This document shows positions 33,564 to 43,623 of a DNA stretch of 45,987 bases, piece after piece. Source of the stretch: Oscillospiraceae bacterium (GTDB lineage: Bacteria; Bacillota; Clostridia; Oscillospirales; CAG-272); NCBI GenBank assembly GCA_015064255.1, contig SVSP01000021.1, positions 1-45,987 on the forward strand. The letters run 5' to 3'. The number at the start of each line of letters is the position of its first letter. Positions within the stretch are counted from its first letter, which is position 1. The notes under the pieces are model-generated. The model was given only the letters and a program-made list of their open reading frames with translations, searched no databases and was not told the origin of the DNA. The position numbers were made by a program, and so were the translations under genes.

Positions 33564-34583
33564 TCAAATTTTAAGGTCGATAGAAAAGCTGTAGCCCGAA
33601 AGAAGTGGATTTCCTTGAATTTTTATTTCTGTGAGCGAATATTTTTCTTTGATTTTATTTATGTTTATACGTTTTTGCCCGATAGCCTTGGAAATCATAT
33701 TCGAAGCGACGTATATAGTCGCCTTTTTACCGGCAAGATTCGCATAAGAGTCAAGTTCGCGCGAAAAGAGCTTGAAGAAAAGCTCTGACATACACATTTC
33801 GCCGAGCGCGGGATGGAATGCCCCCGCGACGATTCCGTTTTCGCTGTGCAGGGAATCTGTTTCGCAGAGTCCGACGCGGATAACGGGCATATTACGGTCG
33901 TGTGCAATACATAAAAGCTCGGCTGTCCGTGCTACCGCTTCCTCAACCGAAAGGGGAGAGTATGATCCGCTTTTCATCATTTCGCAAAGCTCGGTAGAGG
34001 CAAATACCGTGGTCGGATATATTCTTATTCCGTCGGCTCCCGAGTCGCAAATTCCGCTTATCGTCGTGATTTCGTCTTCAAGCGTCGATAGCGGAAGCCC
34101 GACCATCATCTGACCGATAAGCGCAAAATTTGCATCCTTAACGGCTTTCATAGCACGTATGGAGTCGGAAGCAATATGACCTCGTTTGGACGCTGAAAGA
34201 ACCTTGTCCGAAAGACTCTGAATGCCAAGCTCAATAGTCTTTACGGGGTACTCGGAGAGAATGGAAAGTATCTCGCCGTCAATATAATCGGGACGGGTTG
34301 ACATTCGTATTCCGGAAACCAAACCCCTGTCAAAAAAATCCTTTGCCATATCGAGCAGATCGATCATAAGCTTGCGGTCTATACCTGTAAAGCTGCCTCC
34401 GAAAAATGCAATTTCTGCACTTTTCGAAGCATCTCCGAGAGAAGAGGCGATTTCTTCGACTGAGCGTCGGGCATCTTCTATAGAAAAGGATTCCTGCCCG
34501 GTAATTTTTCTTTGATTGCAGAAAACACAGTCGTTTGGGCATCCGAGATGCGGAACGAATACGGGTATGTTTGCGTGTTTCAC
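33564..34583 (-). CDS. Elp3-like radical SAM protein
   Basis: 339 residues. The radical SAM cysteine cluster is CPNDCVFC (CxxxCxxC, about 15-22), followed by GGSFTGI, RPDYID and ELGIQS, the order found in the Elp3/YhcC-type family. The acetyltransferase domain of eukaryotic Elp3 is missing; this short form is a common companion of rnc and smc in Clostridia. The reaction is not established; tRNA modification is the usual guess. The start codon is GTG after AAAGGA. Confidence 0.85.
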   Translation of the reverse strand: MKHANIPVFVPHLGCPNDCVFCNQRKITGQESFSIEDARRSVEEIASSLGDASKSAEIAFFGGSFTGIDRKLMIDLLDMAKDFFDRGLVSGIRMSTRPDYIDGEILSILSEYPVKTIELGIQSLSDKVLSASKRGHIASDSIRAMKAVKDANFALIGQMMVGLPLSTLEDEITTISGICDSGADGIRIYPTTVFASTELCEMMKSGSYSPLSVEEAVARTAELLCIAHDRNMPVIRVGLCETDSLHSENGIVAGAFHPALGEMCMSELFFKLFSRELDSYANLAGKKATIYVASNMISKAIGQKRININKIKEKYSLTEIKIQGNPLLSGYSFSIDLKI

Positions 34584-34619
34584 TTTTAAAAGATTCCTTT
34601 TGATGAGTTAAGTATGCGT

Positions 34620-35330
34620 TCAGTCGTCGAAGCCGAAGAATTTGAGAGCATCTCTTGCGGCATTCTGCTCGGCTTCGCGCTTGCTCGAGCCGCTTCCCGT
34701 ACCGAGAATATTGCTGTCGTTAAGACGCGCCTCGGCAACAAAGTTCTTCTGATGAGGAGGACCCGATTCGGAAATTATAACGTAAACGAGAGTTTCACCC
34801 GGCTTCTGCTGTACTATCTGCTGAAGCTTGGTCTTGTAGTCTGTTGAAGAATGTTCTCTTACCGTTTTTTCAATAAGGGGCACGGCGTAGGGAAGAAGGA
34901 ATTTGCGTACCTCTTCGATACCCGAGTCAATATATATAGCGGCAAGAAGAGCCTCGTAAGCGTCGGAAAGAATAGAAGGACGTTCTCTTCCGTTGTTTAT
35001 TTCTTCGCCGTGACCGAGAAGAAGATATTTTCCGAGCTCTATTTCATCGGCATAGGATGCGAGAGCCTTTTCGCATACAACGGCAGAGCGAATCTTTGAA
35101 AGCTCGCCTTCCTGTGCGCCTGAGAAATTATCAAAGAGATATGTACTTACGATGATAGAAAGAACGGCATCTCCGAGAAATTCCATACGCTCGTTTGAAT
35201 CGGCGTGGCGTCCCTTTGCTTTTTCCTCGTTGGAATACGAGGAATGTGTCAGCGCGTGTACAATAAGCTCCCTGTTTTGAAATGTATAGCCGATTTTTTT
35301 CTCAAGCTCGTGTAATAAATCGTGATTCAT
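34620..35330 (-). CDS. rnc: Ribonuclease III
   Basis: 236 residues. It cuts double-stranded RNA in rRNA processing and mRNA turnover. The catalytic signature NERMEFLGDAVL (46-57, with E50 and D54) and the second acidic site in SDAYEALLAAIYIDSG are present, then a C-terminal double-stranded RNA-binding domain (about 158-230) with GSGSSKREAEQNAA. The ATG at 35330 matches family starts. No ribosome binding site stands close by; GAAAGG lies 26 bases upstream, with a 17-base perfect hairpin between, see the separate entry. An in-frame TTG at 35375 is the alternative but has no better site. Confidence 0.93.
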   Translation of the reverse strand: MNHDLLHELEKKIGYTFQNRELIVHALTHSSYSNEEKAKGRHADSNERMEFLGDAVLSIIVSTYLFDNFSGAQEGELSKIRSAVVCEKALASYADEIELGKYLLLGHGEEINNGRERPSILSDAYEALLAAIYIDSGIEEVRKFLLPYAVPLIEKTVREHSSTDYKTKLQQIVQQKPGETLVYVIISESGPPHQKNFVAEARLNDSNILGTGSGSSKREAEQNAARDALKFFGFDD

Positions 35331-35339
35331 TTCATATTT

Positions 35340-35362
35340 TAACTGTAAAACAGTTACCTTTC
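35340..35362 (-). promoter_or_regulatory. Ribosome binding site set apart from rnc by a hairpin
   Basis: On the minus strand GAAAGG (35362-35357) is followed at once by TAACTGT-TTT-ACAGTTA (35356-35340), then 9 bases and the rnc ATG. If the hairpin folds, the effective spacing becomes 9 bases, which is ideal. Without it, the spacing is 26 bases. Confidence 0.5.
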
Positions 35363-35408
35363 GGATATTAAACAAAATTTCTTTGTGTTTTAAATAAGAA
35401 AACAGAGA

Positions 35409-36515
35409 TTATTCGTTGTTTTCAGTCTGCTGTGTTTCCTTTGCTTCGGAAGTGGCGGGAGCTGCTGTTTCTTCTGCCTTGGGAGTGGTTTTTGCAGCGT
35501 TGGGTCTGGGTCTTGAAACGGTAACGTCTTCGGGAAGAACTGCCTGCTTGGAAATATCCATAATTATACCCGTGTTGTGATAGAATACAGCCTGCTTAAC
35601 AGCATTCTTGATAGCCAGTGCGTCAGAGCTTCCGTGTGCCTTGATTACGGGACGGGAAATTCCGAGGAAGGGGGCTCCGCCGTATTCGGAAGCGTCAAAG
35701 CTCTTCTTAAGGTTATTTATCTGACCCTTAACGAGAAGCGCGGACATCATAGAAACGGGATTTGCCTTGAAAATTCCCTTGAGCTTCTTCGAGAAGAAGG
35801 AACCCATACCCTCGATGGTCTTGAGAAGAACGTTGCCTGTGAATCCGTCTGTTACAAGAATATCGCACTTTCCGAAAGGAACTTCTTTTCCTTCTACGTT
35901 GCCGATGAAGTTGATGTCAGACTTGGAAAGAAGCTCGTATGCTTCAACATGCATAGGAGTACCCTTCTTGGACTCCGTACCGATGTTAAGAAGTCCTACG
36001 GTAGGTCTTTCGATACCGAATATCTTTTCCATATAGATAGAGCCCATAATGGCAAACTGATAGAGATGTGCGGCGTCAACTGTCGCGTTAGCACCCGAGT
36101 CGATAAGAAGAACGGGCTTTTCGAGAGGAAGAATAGTAGCGATAGCAGAACGGAGTACGCCCTTGATTCTGTGAACGTAAAGAGTAGAGCCTGCGTGAAG
36201 TGCGCCTGTGTTACCTGCGCTTACAAATGCATCGCCTGCGCCTTCCTTGAGGAGCTTAAAGCCTACACGGATAGAGGAATCGGGCTTTTCGCGTACGCTG
36301 AGGGGTGCATCTTCCATAGTAATAACGTCTGAAGCGTGTACAATCTCAATTCCGTTGGTAAGGTCAACTCCGAGCTTTTCAGCAGAGAGTCTTATTTTTT
36401 CCTCATCACCGACAAGAATGATCTCGTGATTCATTTCTTTTCTTACGAGGGCGGCACCTTCAACTACGATATCGGGAGCAAAATCTCCGCCCATTGCATC
36501 GAGAATAATCTTCAT
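35409..36515 (-). CDS. plsX: Phosphate acyltransferase PlsX
   Basis: 368 residues. It turns acyl-ACP into acyl-phosphate for phospholipid synthesis. The start MKIILDAMGGDFAPD, then SAGNTGA, LIDSGAN, LLNIGTE and VTDGFTGN are family motifs. The last 35 residues (rich in Pro, Ala, Thr, Glu) are a disordered tail not found in standard members of about 330 residues. AAGGAGA precedes the ATG. acpP, often between plsX and rnc, is absent here. Confidence 0.95.
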   Translation of the reverse strand: MKIILDAMGGDFAPDIVVEGAALVRKEMNHEIILVGDEEKIRLSAEKLGVDLTNGIEIVHASDVITMEDAPLSVREKPDSSIRVGFKLLKEGAGDAFVSAGNTGALHAGSTLYVHRIKGVLRSAIATILPLEKPVLLIDSGANATVDAAHLYQFAIMGSIYMEKIFGIERPTVGLLNIGTESKKGTPMHVEAYELLSKSDINFIGNVEGKEVPFGKCDILVTDGFTGNVLLKTIEGMGSFFSKKLKGIFKANPVSMMSALLVKGQINNLKKSFDASEYGGAPFLGISRPVIKAHGSSDALAIKNAVKQAVFYHNTGIIMDISKQAVLPEDVTVSRPRPNAAKTTPKAEETAAPATSEAKETQQTENNE

Positions 36516-36556
36516 ATTTGTATATCTCCTTAATATTTAAGTACTGAAAATAGAAT

Positions 36557-37903
36557 TCAATTTTCTGAAATTTCTGCTTCGAGAGCAGCCTTGAAAGCAC
36601 GCGCGGCTTCAAGAGCTCTTTCGGAAAGTGCTGTGTTTCTCGCAGCCTTTCCGCCTTTGACACGCTTTTCAAGCGGTGGAACGATTCCGAAATTTATATT
36701 CATAGGCTGAAAATCGGACGCACTTCCGCGGCTTACGTAATTTGCAAGTGAACCCGTTGCCGTAACGTCGGGGAAGATTAAAGGCTCTTTTCCGAGCGCA
36801 AGGCGCGCTGCTGCGATTCCTGCGACAAGACCGGATGCACACGATTCGAGGTAACCTTCGACACCTGTCATCTGACCTGCGAAAAAGATGTTCGGTTTGT
36901 TTCTCATTTCATAAGAATTTCCGAGAATTTTCGGGGAATTTATAAAAGTATTTCTGTGCATCACGCCGTAGCGGAGAAATACCGCATTTTCAAGACCGGG
37001 TATCATAGAAAATACGCGGCGCTGTTCGGGAAAGGTGAGATGCGTTTGGAATCCGACGAGATTGTAGGTAGTCTTGTCAAGATTTTCCTGACGGAGCTGT
37101 ACGACAGCGTAAGCGTCATTTCCGGTATCGGGGCAGGGGAGTCCGACAGGCTTCAGCGGCCCGTAAAGAAGAGTTTCTTTGCCGCGCTTTGCCATAACCT
37201 CGACGGGCATACAGCCCTCGAAAACCTTGAGGTCTTTTTGGCTGTCCTTGTCGAAATCGTGAAGCTCTGCCTCTTCGGCACCGATAAGTGCCTCGTAGAA
37301 GGCGTTGTACTCACTTTCGTTCATAGGGCAGTTTATATAGCAGGCTTCGCCTTTTCCGTATCTCGAAGCAAGAAAAGCTTTCGACATATCGATAGACGAG
37401 GCTTCTACGATAGGAGCCGCCGCATCAAAGAAGTGGAGATCTTCCTCGCCGAGAAATTCGGAAAGATATTTTGAAAAATCATCGGAGGTAAGAGGTCCGG
37501 TTGCGACGACCGTGATCTCATCTTCGTTTATTGAAAGCACTTCTTCGCTGATGACTTCAATGTTCGGGTGAGATTTTATCTTGTCGGTTATATACTGCGA
37601 AAATATGTTTCTGTCAACCGCGAGAGCCGCACCTGCGGGAACTTGTGCGCGGTGGGCAGACTCCATAATAAGCGATCCGAAAATATCAAGCTCTTCCTTG
37701 AGAAGACCGACAGCATTCGTTATCTGGTTTGAGCGAAGCGAATTGGAACAAACAAGCTCGCAGAAGTTTTCGCTGTGATGAGCCGGAGAATATTTTTTCG
37801 GCTTCATTTCGTAGAGCTTTACGTTTACACCTGCAGAAGCGATCTGCCAAGCCGCTTCACAACCTGCAAGACCTGCTCCTATGACGTTAACTGTTTTCTT
37901 CAT
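36557..37903 (-). CDS. trmFO: tRNA (uracil-54-C5)-methyltransferase, folate/FAD-dependent (TrmFO)
   Basis: 448 residues. It methylates U54 in the T loop of tRNA using methylene-tetrahydrofolate. The FAD motif GAGLAG (9-14) is followed by [23 protein letters not shown], and the C-terminal QMTGVEGY and MNINFG(I)-type motifs. Its start overlaps the topA end by 17 bases, the typical Firmicute arrangement topA-trmFO. Confidence 0.96.
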   Translation of the reverse strand: MKKTVNVIGAGLAGCEAAWQIASAGVNVKLYEMKPKKYSPAHHSENFCELVCSNSLRSNQITNAVGLLKEELDIFGSLIMESAHRAQVPAGAALAVDRNIFSQYITDKIKSHPNIEVISEEVLSINEDEITVVATGPLTSDDFSKYLSEFLGEEDLHFFDAAAPIVEASSIDMSKAFLASRYGKGEACYINCPMNESEYNAFYEALIGAEEAELHDFDKDSQKDLKVFEGCMPVEVMAKRGKETLLYGPLKPVGLPCPDTGNDAYAVVQLRQENLDKTTYNLVGFQTHLTFPEQRRVFSMIPGLENAVFLRYGVMHRNTFINSPKILGNSYEMRNKPNIFFAGQMTGVEGYLESCASGLVAGIAAARLALGKEPLIFPDVTATGSLANYVSRGSASDFQPMNINFGIVPPLEKRVKGGKAARNTALSERALEAARAFKAALEAEISEN

Positions 37904-40130
37904 CGCTTACTTCCTTTTTGAAGGTACAACCCTCGGCAGAGCATACAAGAAGATTCTTGCCTTTTTTCTTCATAAGCATACTCGAGCAGACAGGGCATTT
38001 TTCATTTGTGGGAATATCCCAGGATGAGAAGGAGCAATTCGGATAGTTTTCACAGCTGTAAAATACAGTTTTGCTCTTTGAACGCTTGGAAAGTATCTGA
38101 CCTCCGCACTTGGGGCACTTTACGCCGATCTCATTCTTGATGGGAAGAGTGTTTTTGCACTGCGGATAATTGGAGCAGGCGTAGAAATTTCCGTACGCAC
38201 CGCTTCTTATTACCATAGGGCTTCCGCACTTTTCGCAAACCATATCGGTTTCCTTTTGTTCTGTGGGTTCTTTGCTTATGGGATTGTTGTTTTTGTCTAT
38301 TCGTTTGGTATTTTTACATTCGGGATAGTTGGGGCAAGCGGCGAAACGACCGAAGCGACCCGATTTTGCGATCATTCGGCTTCCGCATTTTTCGCAAATA
38401 ATGTCGGTCTCTTCACTCGGAACGTCAACCTCGTCGCGCTTTACAGAGCTTTCTGCGGCATCAAGACTGCTCTTGAATCTGTCATAGAAACGGGAGAGAA
38501 CACCGTTCATAGAGTCGTTTCCGTCTGCTATGCTGTCAAGCGAGTCTTCCATCTCCGCGGTGAATTTGTAGTCGATGATCTCGGGGAAATTATCGATCAT
38601 AAGCTTGGTCGTAACCTCTCCGAGCTGTGTGGGAACAAGCACCTTCGCATCTCTCTTGACGTATCCGCGCGAAATTATCGTTGTGATGGTAGGCGCGTAC
38701 GTAGAAGGACGTCCGATTCCTTTTTCTTCAAGGAATTTGATAAGCGAAGCCTCGGAAAATCTCGGAGGAGCTTCTGTGAAATGCTGTTCGGGAAGAGGTA
38801 TTTCAGTTTCGAGGATCTCGTTTACCGAAATGTCGGGAAGCATAGTTTCTTTCTCGTTTGAAATATCGTTGTATATCGTGAGATATCCTTTGAAACGGAT
38901 ATTTGATCCGTTTGCCTTGAAGATGTGCTCTCCGCAGGAGATGTCTGCGTTCACGGTATCAAGCTCGGCAGAAGCCATCTGGCTTGCCACGAAACGCTCC
39001 CAGATGAGCTTATACAGCTTGTACTGATCGCTTGAAAGATATTTTTTGACCGTGTCGGGGGTTATCATAACGTTTGTCGGTCTGATAGCCTCGTGTGCGT
39101 CCTGCGCATCGGCTTTTGCCTTGTAAACTCTCGGAGATGCAGGGTAATACTTGTCGCCGTAAGATGCGATAATATATTCCTTTGCGGCATCTCTCGCTTC
39201 ATCGGAGATTCTGAGAGAGTCTGTACGCATATAGGTTATAAGACCGGTCATTCCGCCGTTTTCACTTCCGATGGAAACACCTTCGTAAAGCTCCTGTGCG
39301 ATACGCATTATACGCTGTGCCTGGAATCCGAATTTTTTGGATGCTTCCTGCTGCATTGAAGAAGTTGTAAACGGAGGGAGAGGATTTCTCTTTTTGATAG
39401 AGCGCTTGATGTCCGAAACGATGAATTTGTTTCCGTCAAGCTGTGCAAGTAGAGCGTCAGCCTCTTCTTTGGAGTGGATATCTGCCTTTACGTCGCCCTT
39501 GCCGTAATATTTGGAACGGAAGATCTTACCCTGTGAATTTTTGTGGGAAGCGCTTATCGTCCAGTATTCTTCGGGAACGAACTCTCGTATCTGAGCCTCG
39601 CGCTCAACGATAATACGTGTTGCGACAGACTGAACGCGTCCTGCGGAGAGTCCGCTGCGAACAACCTTCCAAAGGAAAGGACTTAATTTGTATCCGACGA
39701 TACGGTCGAGTATTCTGCGAGCCTGCTGTGAATTTACAAGCTCGATATCTATTTCTCTCGGCTTTTTTATAGCCTCTTTGATAGCACTTTTGGTAATTTC
39801 GTTAAAGGTAACGCGGCGTGTCTGCTCAAGCGGAATGCCGAGCGCACTTGCAAGATGCCACGAGATAGCTTCGCCTTCGCGGTCCGCGTCGGTTGCAAGA
39901 AATACTTTGTTTGCGTTTTTTGCTTCTTTTTTCAGCTCTTTGATGAGGTCACCTTTTCCGCGGATATTTATATAGTGAGCCTCAAAACCGTTTTCTATAT
40001 CAACTCCGAGGGTACTTTTGGGGAGATCGCGGACGTGACCCTTGGAAGCAATTACCTTGTAATTTGAACCTAAATAATTTTTTATCGTAGCCGCTTTGGC
40101 GGGCGACTCAACGATTACGAGATTTGCCAT
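37887..40130 (-). CDS. topA: DNA topoisomerase I
   Basis: 747 residues. It relaxes negative supercoils. The TOPRIM domain (VIVESPAKA at residue 4 onward; DADREGE) is followed by the strand-passage domain with catalytic Y300 in TYMRTDS. The C-terminal end carries four zinc-finger modules: three of the CxxCG...CxNYPxC type and a last one CPVC...CSAEGC. The start at 40130 fits the family ([13 protein letters not shown]); an upstream in-frame codon at 40199 would run into dprA and is rejected. Confidence 0.96.
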   Translation of the reverse strand: MANLVIVESPAKAATIKNYLGSNYKVIASKGHVRDLPKSTLGVDIENGFEAHYINIRGKGDLIKELKKEAKNANKVFLATDADREGEAISWHLASALGIPLEQTRRVTFNEITKSAIKEAIKKPREIDIELVNSQQARRILDRIVGYKLSPFLWKVVRSGLSAGRVQSVATRIIVEREAQIREFVPEEYWTISASHKNSQGKIFRSKYYGKGDVKADIHSKEEADALLAQLDGNKFIVSDIKRSIKKRNPLPPFTTSSMQQEASKKFGFQAQRIMRIAQELYEGVSIGSENGGMTGLITYMRTDSLRISDEARDAAKEYIIASYGDKYYPASPRVYKAKADAQDAHEAIRPTNVMITPDTVKKYLSSDQYKLYKLIWERFVASQMASAELDTVNADISCGEHIFKANGSNIRFKGYLTIYNDISNEKETMLPDISVNEILETEIPLPEQHFTEAPPRFSEASLIKFLEEKGIGRPSTYAPTITTIISRGYVKRDAKVLVPTQLGEVTTKLMIDNFPEIIDYKFTAEMEDSLDSIADGNDSMNGVLSRFYDRFKSSLDAAESSVKRDEVDVPSEETDIICEKCGSRMIAKSGRFGRFAACPNYPECKNTKRIDKNNNPISKEPTEQKETDMVCEKCGSPMVIRSGAYGNFYACSNYPQCKNTLPIKNEIGVKCPKCGGQILSKRSKSKTVFYSCENYPNCSFSSWDIPTNEKCPVCSSMLMKKKGKNLLVCSAEGCTFKKEVSDEENS

Positions 40131-40195
40131 ATTTGTAGTATTGCCTTTCTTGTAGAATATTGTCAGATATTTCGGATGCGGCGTAGCGGCGCAGA

Positions 40196-41539
40196 TCAAG
40201 CCTTTGTAAATACACCGCCGGGAAGTGTTTTAATAAATCCTTTTATTTCAAGCATAGTAAGGTTCTGAAGTACGATACCGACGGGAATACCCGTACGTGC
40301 TATCTCGTCAGCACTGATATTACGGTCTTCGGGAAAGAGGTCGTAGATCTTTTTCTCGGTCTCGTTTAAAGAAGAAGTATCCCGTACGGGAGCCTTCTTT
40401 ACAGTATCTTCCGTGCTCGCCTTCTTCTTGACTTCCTTAACTTTTTTCGTTTCTTTAATCTCTTTTGATTCTTTGGTCAGCTTTATTTCTTCGGTGAAGG
40501 GAAGCGAATCGGAAGCTTTGCCGTCGTTTAAAAAGTCCTGCTCGTTTGGAGCATTTGACGTTATGGGCTTCTTCGGTGAAGAAACCTTTGAAACAGACGT
40601 ACTGCCCGAAGATGAGAACTTCGGCATAAATGCGGGAAGATTTTCAATTCGTATTCTATGCGGATAAATGTATTCGTATTCTTCAAGCATATCAAGTGCG
40701 CCGGTAACTATTTTTGCACCCTTTTTGAGAAGTCTGTTAGTTCCTATGCTGTTAAGCTCACCGACGTTGCCGGGAATGGAGAAAATATCTCTGCCTTGCT
40801 TTTCGGCATATTTTGCGGTTATCATAGCGCCGCTTTTTGAATCGGCTTCAACAACGAGCGTACCGAGCGAAAGACCGCTGATTATTCGGTTACGTATAGG
40901 AAAATTAGAGCCGATGGGAGGCGTAAATGGCTTGAATTCGGTAAGAACAAGTCCGGTGCGCGCGATCTCGTCCATAATGTAATCGTTTTCGGGCGGGTAG
41001 ACCTTATCTATACCGCATCCGAGAACGGCGACGGTATATCCGCCTGCGTCAAGAGCGCCGCGGTGGCAGATAGTGTCTATTCCTCTTGCCATTCCGCTTA
41101 CAACGACAGCACCGCCGAGTATAAGATCGCGTGCGATACGGTAGCCTTCCCGCTTTCCGTAATCTGTCATTCTGCGTGTTCCGACGAGCGCGATACATAC
41201 GTTGTCGTCAAAATTGATGAGTCTGCCTCTGTAATAAAGTAAAATAGGAGCCTTTTCAATGTCTCTCAGACGTTGAGGATAAAATCTGCTGTCATAAGGA
41301 AGAAGTCCGACGTCGTTTTCGGTACACCAGTCAAATATTTCACGTGAATCGTCAAGAGACTTGTTATTCAAAGCATCAATGTATTTCGCATCAAGTCCCG
41401 AAACAACGAGATAATCGTCCGAAGATGCATTATATACAGCATCTGCATTGTAGTCGAAATGCGTCATAAGAGCATCGATACTCGAAGATGCTATCGGAAA
41501 TTTCGTACTGAGCCATATCCAGCTTAAAATATCTGACAT
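40196..41539 (-). CDS. dprA: DNA-processing protein DprA
   Basis: 447 residues. DprA loads RecA on incoming single-stranded DNA in natural transformation. The Rossmann-like core has VGTRRMTDYGKREG, VVSGMARGID, VLGCGIDKVYPPEN and GSNFPIRNRIISGLS. After the core there is an unusually long Lys/Glu/Ser/Thr-rich linker (about residues 300-385) and then a small winged-helix-like C-terminal domain ending LPGGVF. The linker makes the protein longer than the common 300-370 residues. Gap to topA is 65 bases. Confidence 0.94.
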   Translation of the reverse strand: MSDILSWIWLSTKFPIASSSIDALMTHFDYNADAVYNASSDDYLVVSGLDAKYIDALNNKSLDDSREIFDWCTENDVGLLPYDSRFYPQRLRDIEKAPILLYYRGRLINFDDNVCIALVGTRRMTDYGKREGYRIARDLILGGAVVVSGMARGIDTICHRGALDAGGYTVAVLGCGIDKVYPPENDYIMDEIARTGLVLTEFKPFTPPIGSNFPIRNRIISGLSLGTLVVEADSKSGAMITAKYAEKQGRDIFSIPGNVGELNSIGTNRLLKKGAKIVTGALDMLEEYEYIYPHRIRIENLPAFMPKFSSSGSTSVSKVSSPKKPITSNAPNEQDFLNDGKASDSLPFTEEIKLTKESKEIKETKKVKEVKKKASTEDTVKKAPVRDTSSLNETEKKIYDLFPEDRNISADEIARTGIPVGIVLQNLTMLEIKGFIKTLPGGVFTKA

Positions 41540-41563
41540 AATCGGAAAACTCCTTCATTTTGT

Positions 41564-42358
41564 TTATTTAATGCGCCGTCTGTAATCTTCCCAAAGAAGA
41601 ATTGAAGCGGCTGCGGAAACGTTAAGCGATTCTGCACCCGTTTCCATAGGGATTATAATTTCACCGCCTGCGCACGAGTCTATGACATCACGCGGCAGAC
41701 CGTGTCCCTCGTTGCCGACGACGAAGCAAACGCTGTCGGGGAGGGGAGATATACCGAGAGTTCCCGCTTTGTCCGAAAGGGAAGCGGCTATCGGTATTAT
41801 AGAGTTTTTCGGTAATGAAGCAAGCGTGCCGTTTATGTCCGCACAGCGCACTGTTTTTAAGCGAAAGAGCGCACCCATTGAAGCACGCAGCGTTTTTGGA
41901 CTGTACACGTCAGCACAGTCCGAGCTTAAGATAAGAGTGTCAATACCGAGCGCCGCGGCAGTACGCATAAGAGTTCCGAGATTGCCCGGATCGCGCACGG
42001 AAACAGCGGCAAAACAGTGTTCGCCCAAAACACCATTATATATTGTAGCAAAATTATGCAGACTGTCAAGATGTTTTGCCACACAAAATATGCCTTCGGG
42101 CGATTTTTCTTCCGAAATTTTCGAATAAACACTGTCGGGAACCAAAAAAACTTCGGTTTCGGAAGGCAGAGTATCAGCAACAGAAAGATTCTTTTCTGTC
42201 AAAAATACCTTTTCGGGTATTACACAGTGAGATAAAGCCTCCTCTAAAAGCTTGTGTCCTTCGAAATAAAACAGACCGGTTTCTTCACGGAATTTCTTGT
42301 CGCGAAGCTTCGCGGTGTCTATTATTGTACGGTTGTTTCGCGAGGTTAGTTCTGTCAA
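41564..42358 (-). CDS. TrmH/SpoU-family RNA 2'-O-methyltransferase
   Basis: 264 residues. It has a short N-terminal substrate-binding domain and the SPOUT knot: motif 1 VRDPGNLGTLMRTAAALGID, motif 2 VVGNEGHGLP, motif 3 at the end with LNVSAAASILLWE. It methylates a ribose in rRNA or tRNA; the exact target cannot be read. The start is TTG, with GGGAGAG 7 bases upstream. It seems to be the first gene of the long block; no strong promoter lies in the 78 bases before it, only the rplT terminator, so some read-through may feed the block. Confidence 0.9.
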   Translation of the reverse strand: MTELTSRNNRTIIDTAKLRDKKFREETGLFYFEGHKLLEEALSHCVIPEKVFLTEKNLSVADTLPSETEVFLVPDSVYSKISEEKSPEGIFCVAKHLDSLHNFATIYNGVLGEHCFAAVSVRDPGNLGTLMRTAAALGIDTLILSSDCADVYSPKTLRASMGALFRLKTVRCADINGTLASLPKNSIIPIAASLSDKAGTLGISPLPDSVCFVVGNEGHGLPRDVIDSCAGGEIIIPMETGAESLNVSAAASILLWEDYRRRIK

Positions 42359-42403
42359 AACGATACTCTCCCTTCTGTCGGAAAATCCAAGTAAAAATAC
42401 AAC

Positions 42404-42426
42404 AAAAACCCGCGTATGCGGGTTTT
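42404..42426 (-). terminator. Terminator after rplT
   Basis: The 9-bp stem AAAACCCGC/GCGGGTTTT with a 4-base loop lies 11 bases after the rplT stop on the minus strand and is followed by TTTTTG. Confidence 0.85.
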
Positions 42427-42436
42427 ATGTTTTTAA

Positions 42437-42790
42437 TTATAAAGCTGCCTTTGCCTTTTCAACGAGAGCTGCGAAAGCTTCCTTGTCGTAAACAGCGATT
42501 TCAGCGAGCATCTTTCTGTTGAGGCTTACGCCTGCCTTCTTGAGTCCGCACATAAGACGGCTGTAGTTGATTCCGCAAACCTTTGCCTGAGCAGAGATTC
42601 TGGTGATCCAGAGAGCACGGAAATCTCTCTTCTTCTGCTTTCTTCCGATGTAAGCATAGTTGCCGCTCTTCATTACAGCCTGCTTAGCCATCTTGAAGTG
42701 CTTGCTCTTGCTTCCCCAGTAACCCTTTGCGAGCTTAAGAACCTTATTTCTTCTCTTGCGCGTCATCATAGCGCCCTTAATTCTTGCCAT
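42437..42790 (-). CDS. rplT: 50S ribosomal protein L20 (bL20)
   Basis: 117 residues, standard length. An early assembly protein of the large subunit and, in Bacillus, the repressor of the infC operon. [29 protein letters not shown] start (a strongly basic N-terminal arm) and [21 protein letters not shown] in the globular part are family motifs. Third gene of infC-rpmI-rplT. Confidence 0.97.
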   Translation of the reverse strand: MARIKGAMMTRKRRNKVLKLAKGYWGSKSKHFKMAKQAVMKSGNYAYIGRKQKKRDFRALWITRISAQAKVCGINYSRLMCGLKKAGVSLNRKMLAEIAVYDKEAFAALVEKAKAAL

Positions 42791-42829
42791 TTTCTATATC
42801 CTCCTAATAGTAATAAACTGATTTTTCTC

Positions 42830-43024
42830 TTATTTAAGAATCATAGCTCTTACTGTGGGAGCCATAGACTCGTGGAGAGTTGTGCCGGTACGGAGATGTC
42901 TCTTACGCTTCTGAGACTTAAGTCCGAGGTTGTGGCGGTGGTGCGAATGGTTGATCTTTACTTTGCCGCTCTTTGTGAGAGAAAATCTCTTAGCGGATGC
43001 GCGATGCGATTTTACTTTGTTCAT
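42830..43024 (-). CDS. rpmI: 50S ribosomal protein L35 (bL35)
   Basis: 64 residues. NKVKSHRASAKRF, the basic HHRHNLGLKSQKRKRHLR stretch and a C-terminal RAMILK fit bL35. The ATG at 43024 follows AAAGGAT and is chosen over an in-frame codon at 43042 that would overlap infC. Confidence 0.96.
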   Translation of the reverse strand: MNKVKSHRASAKRFSLTKSGKVKINHSHHRHNLGLKSQKRKRHLRTGTTLHESMAPTVRAMILK

Positions 43025-43038
43025 AACATATAATCCTT

Positions 43039-43623
43039 TCAATTTTTATCCTGATTGTTATTTTGCGCCTGAGCTTTTGCCGAAGGCTTTGTCGGGGAAA
43101 TGAGAAGTGTCATAGAACGTCCTTCCATAGCGGGACGCTTCTCGGCAGCACCGAGGTCTGCAACAGCCTGTTCAAACTGTTCTATCAGCGTGATTCCGAC
43201 TTCCTGGTGAGCCATCTGACGTCCCTTGAATACCACGAGAACCTTTACCTTGTTGCCCGAAGAAAGGAACTTTCTTGCGTTGTTTACCTTTGTGTTGAAG
43301 TCATTCTGTTCGATCTTGCAGGAAAGCTGAACTTCCTTGACATCGACCTTCTGCTGATTCTTTTTTGCTTCTTTTTTCTTCTTTTCGCGCTCAAATCTGA
43401 ATTTTCCGTAATCCATAATTCTTGCAACGGGGGGAACGCTCTGCGGTGCTATGAGAACAAGGTCAAGACCTTTTTCATATGCGGAGTTGAGAGCGCTTAT
43501 TGCGGTAAGTATTCCGAGCTGTTCGCCTTCCGGACCGATAACGCGTATCTGTGCCGATTCTGCGAAACCCTCCTCGAAGATTTCCTCATTTACCAAATGT
43601 TCTTTCTGACCGGTAGTCTTGAT
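43039..43623 (-). CDS. infC: Translation initiation factor IF-3, ATC start codon
   Basis: 194 residues. IF-3 keeps the subunits apart and checks the start codon. The N domain starts IKTTGQKEHLVNEEI and has GILTAISAL; a Lys-rich helical linker (REKKKKEAKKNQQK) leads to the C domain with VKVLVVFKGRQMAH. No ATG, GTG or TTG is suitably placed: GGAGGT stands 8 bases before an ATC at 43623-43621, and homology also begins there. Rare start codons are a known self-control device of infC, since IF-3 discriminates against them. Upstream in-frame residues to 43737 pass through the leader terminator and are not protein-like. The C-terminal tail AQAQNNNQDKN is low complexity. Confidence 0.93.
   Translation of the reverse strand: MKTTGQKEHLVNEEIFEEGFAESAQIRVIGPEGEQLGILTAISALNSAYEKGLDLVLIAPQSVPPVARIMDYGKFRFEREKKKKEAKKNQQKVDVKEVQLSCKIEQNDFNTKVNNARKFLSSGNKVKVLVVFKGRQMAHQEVGITLIEQFEQAVADLGAAEKRPAMEGRSMTLLISPTKPSAKAQAQNNNQDKN

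Noticed and set aside
40131..40199. N-terminal extension of topA
   Set aside because: Homology begins at [13 protein letters not shown]; the extension would overlap dprA and is not protein-like.
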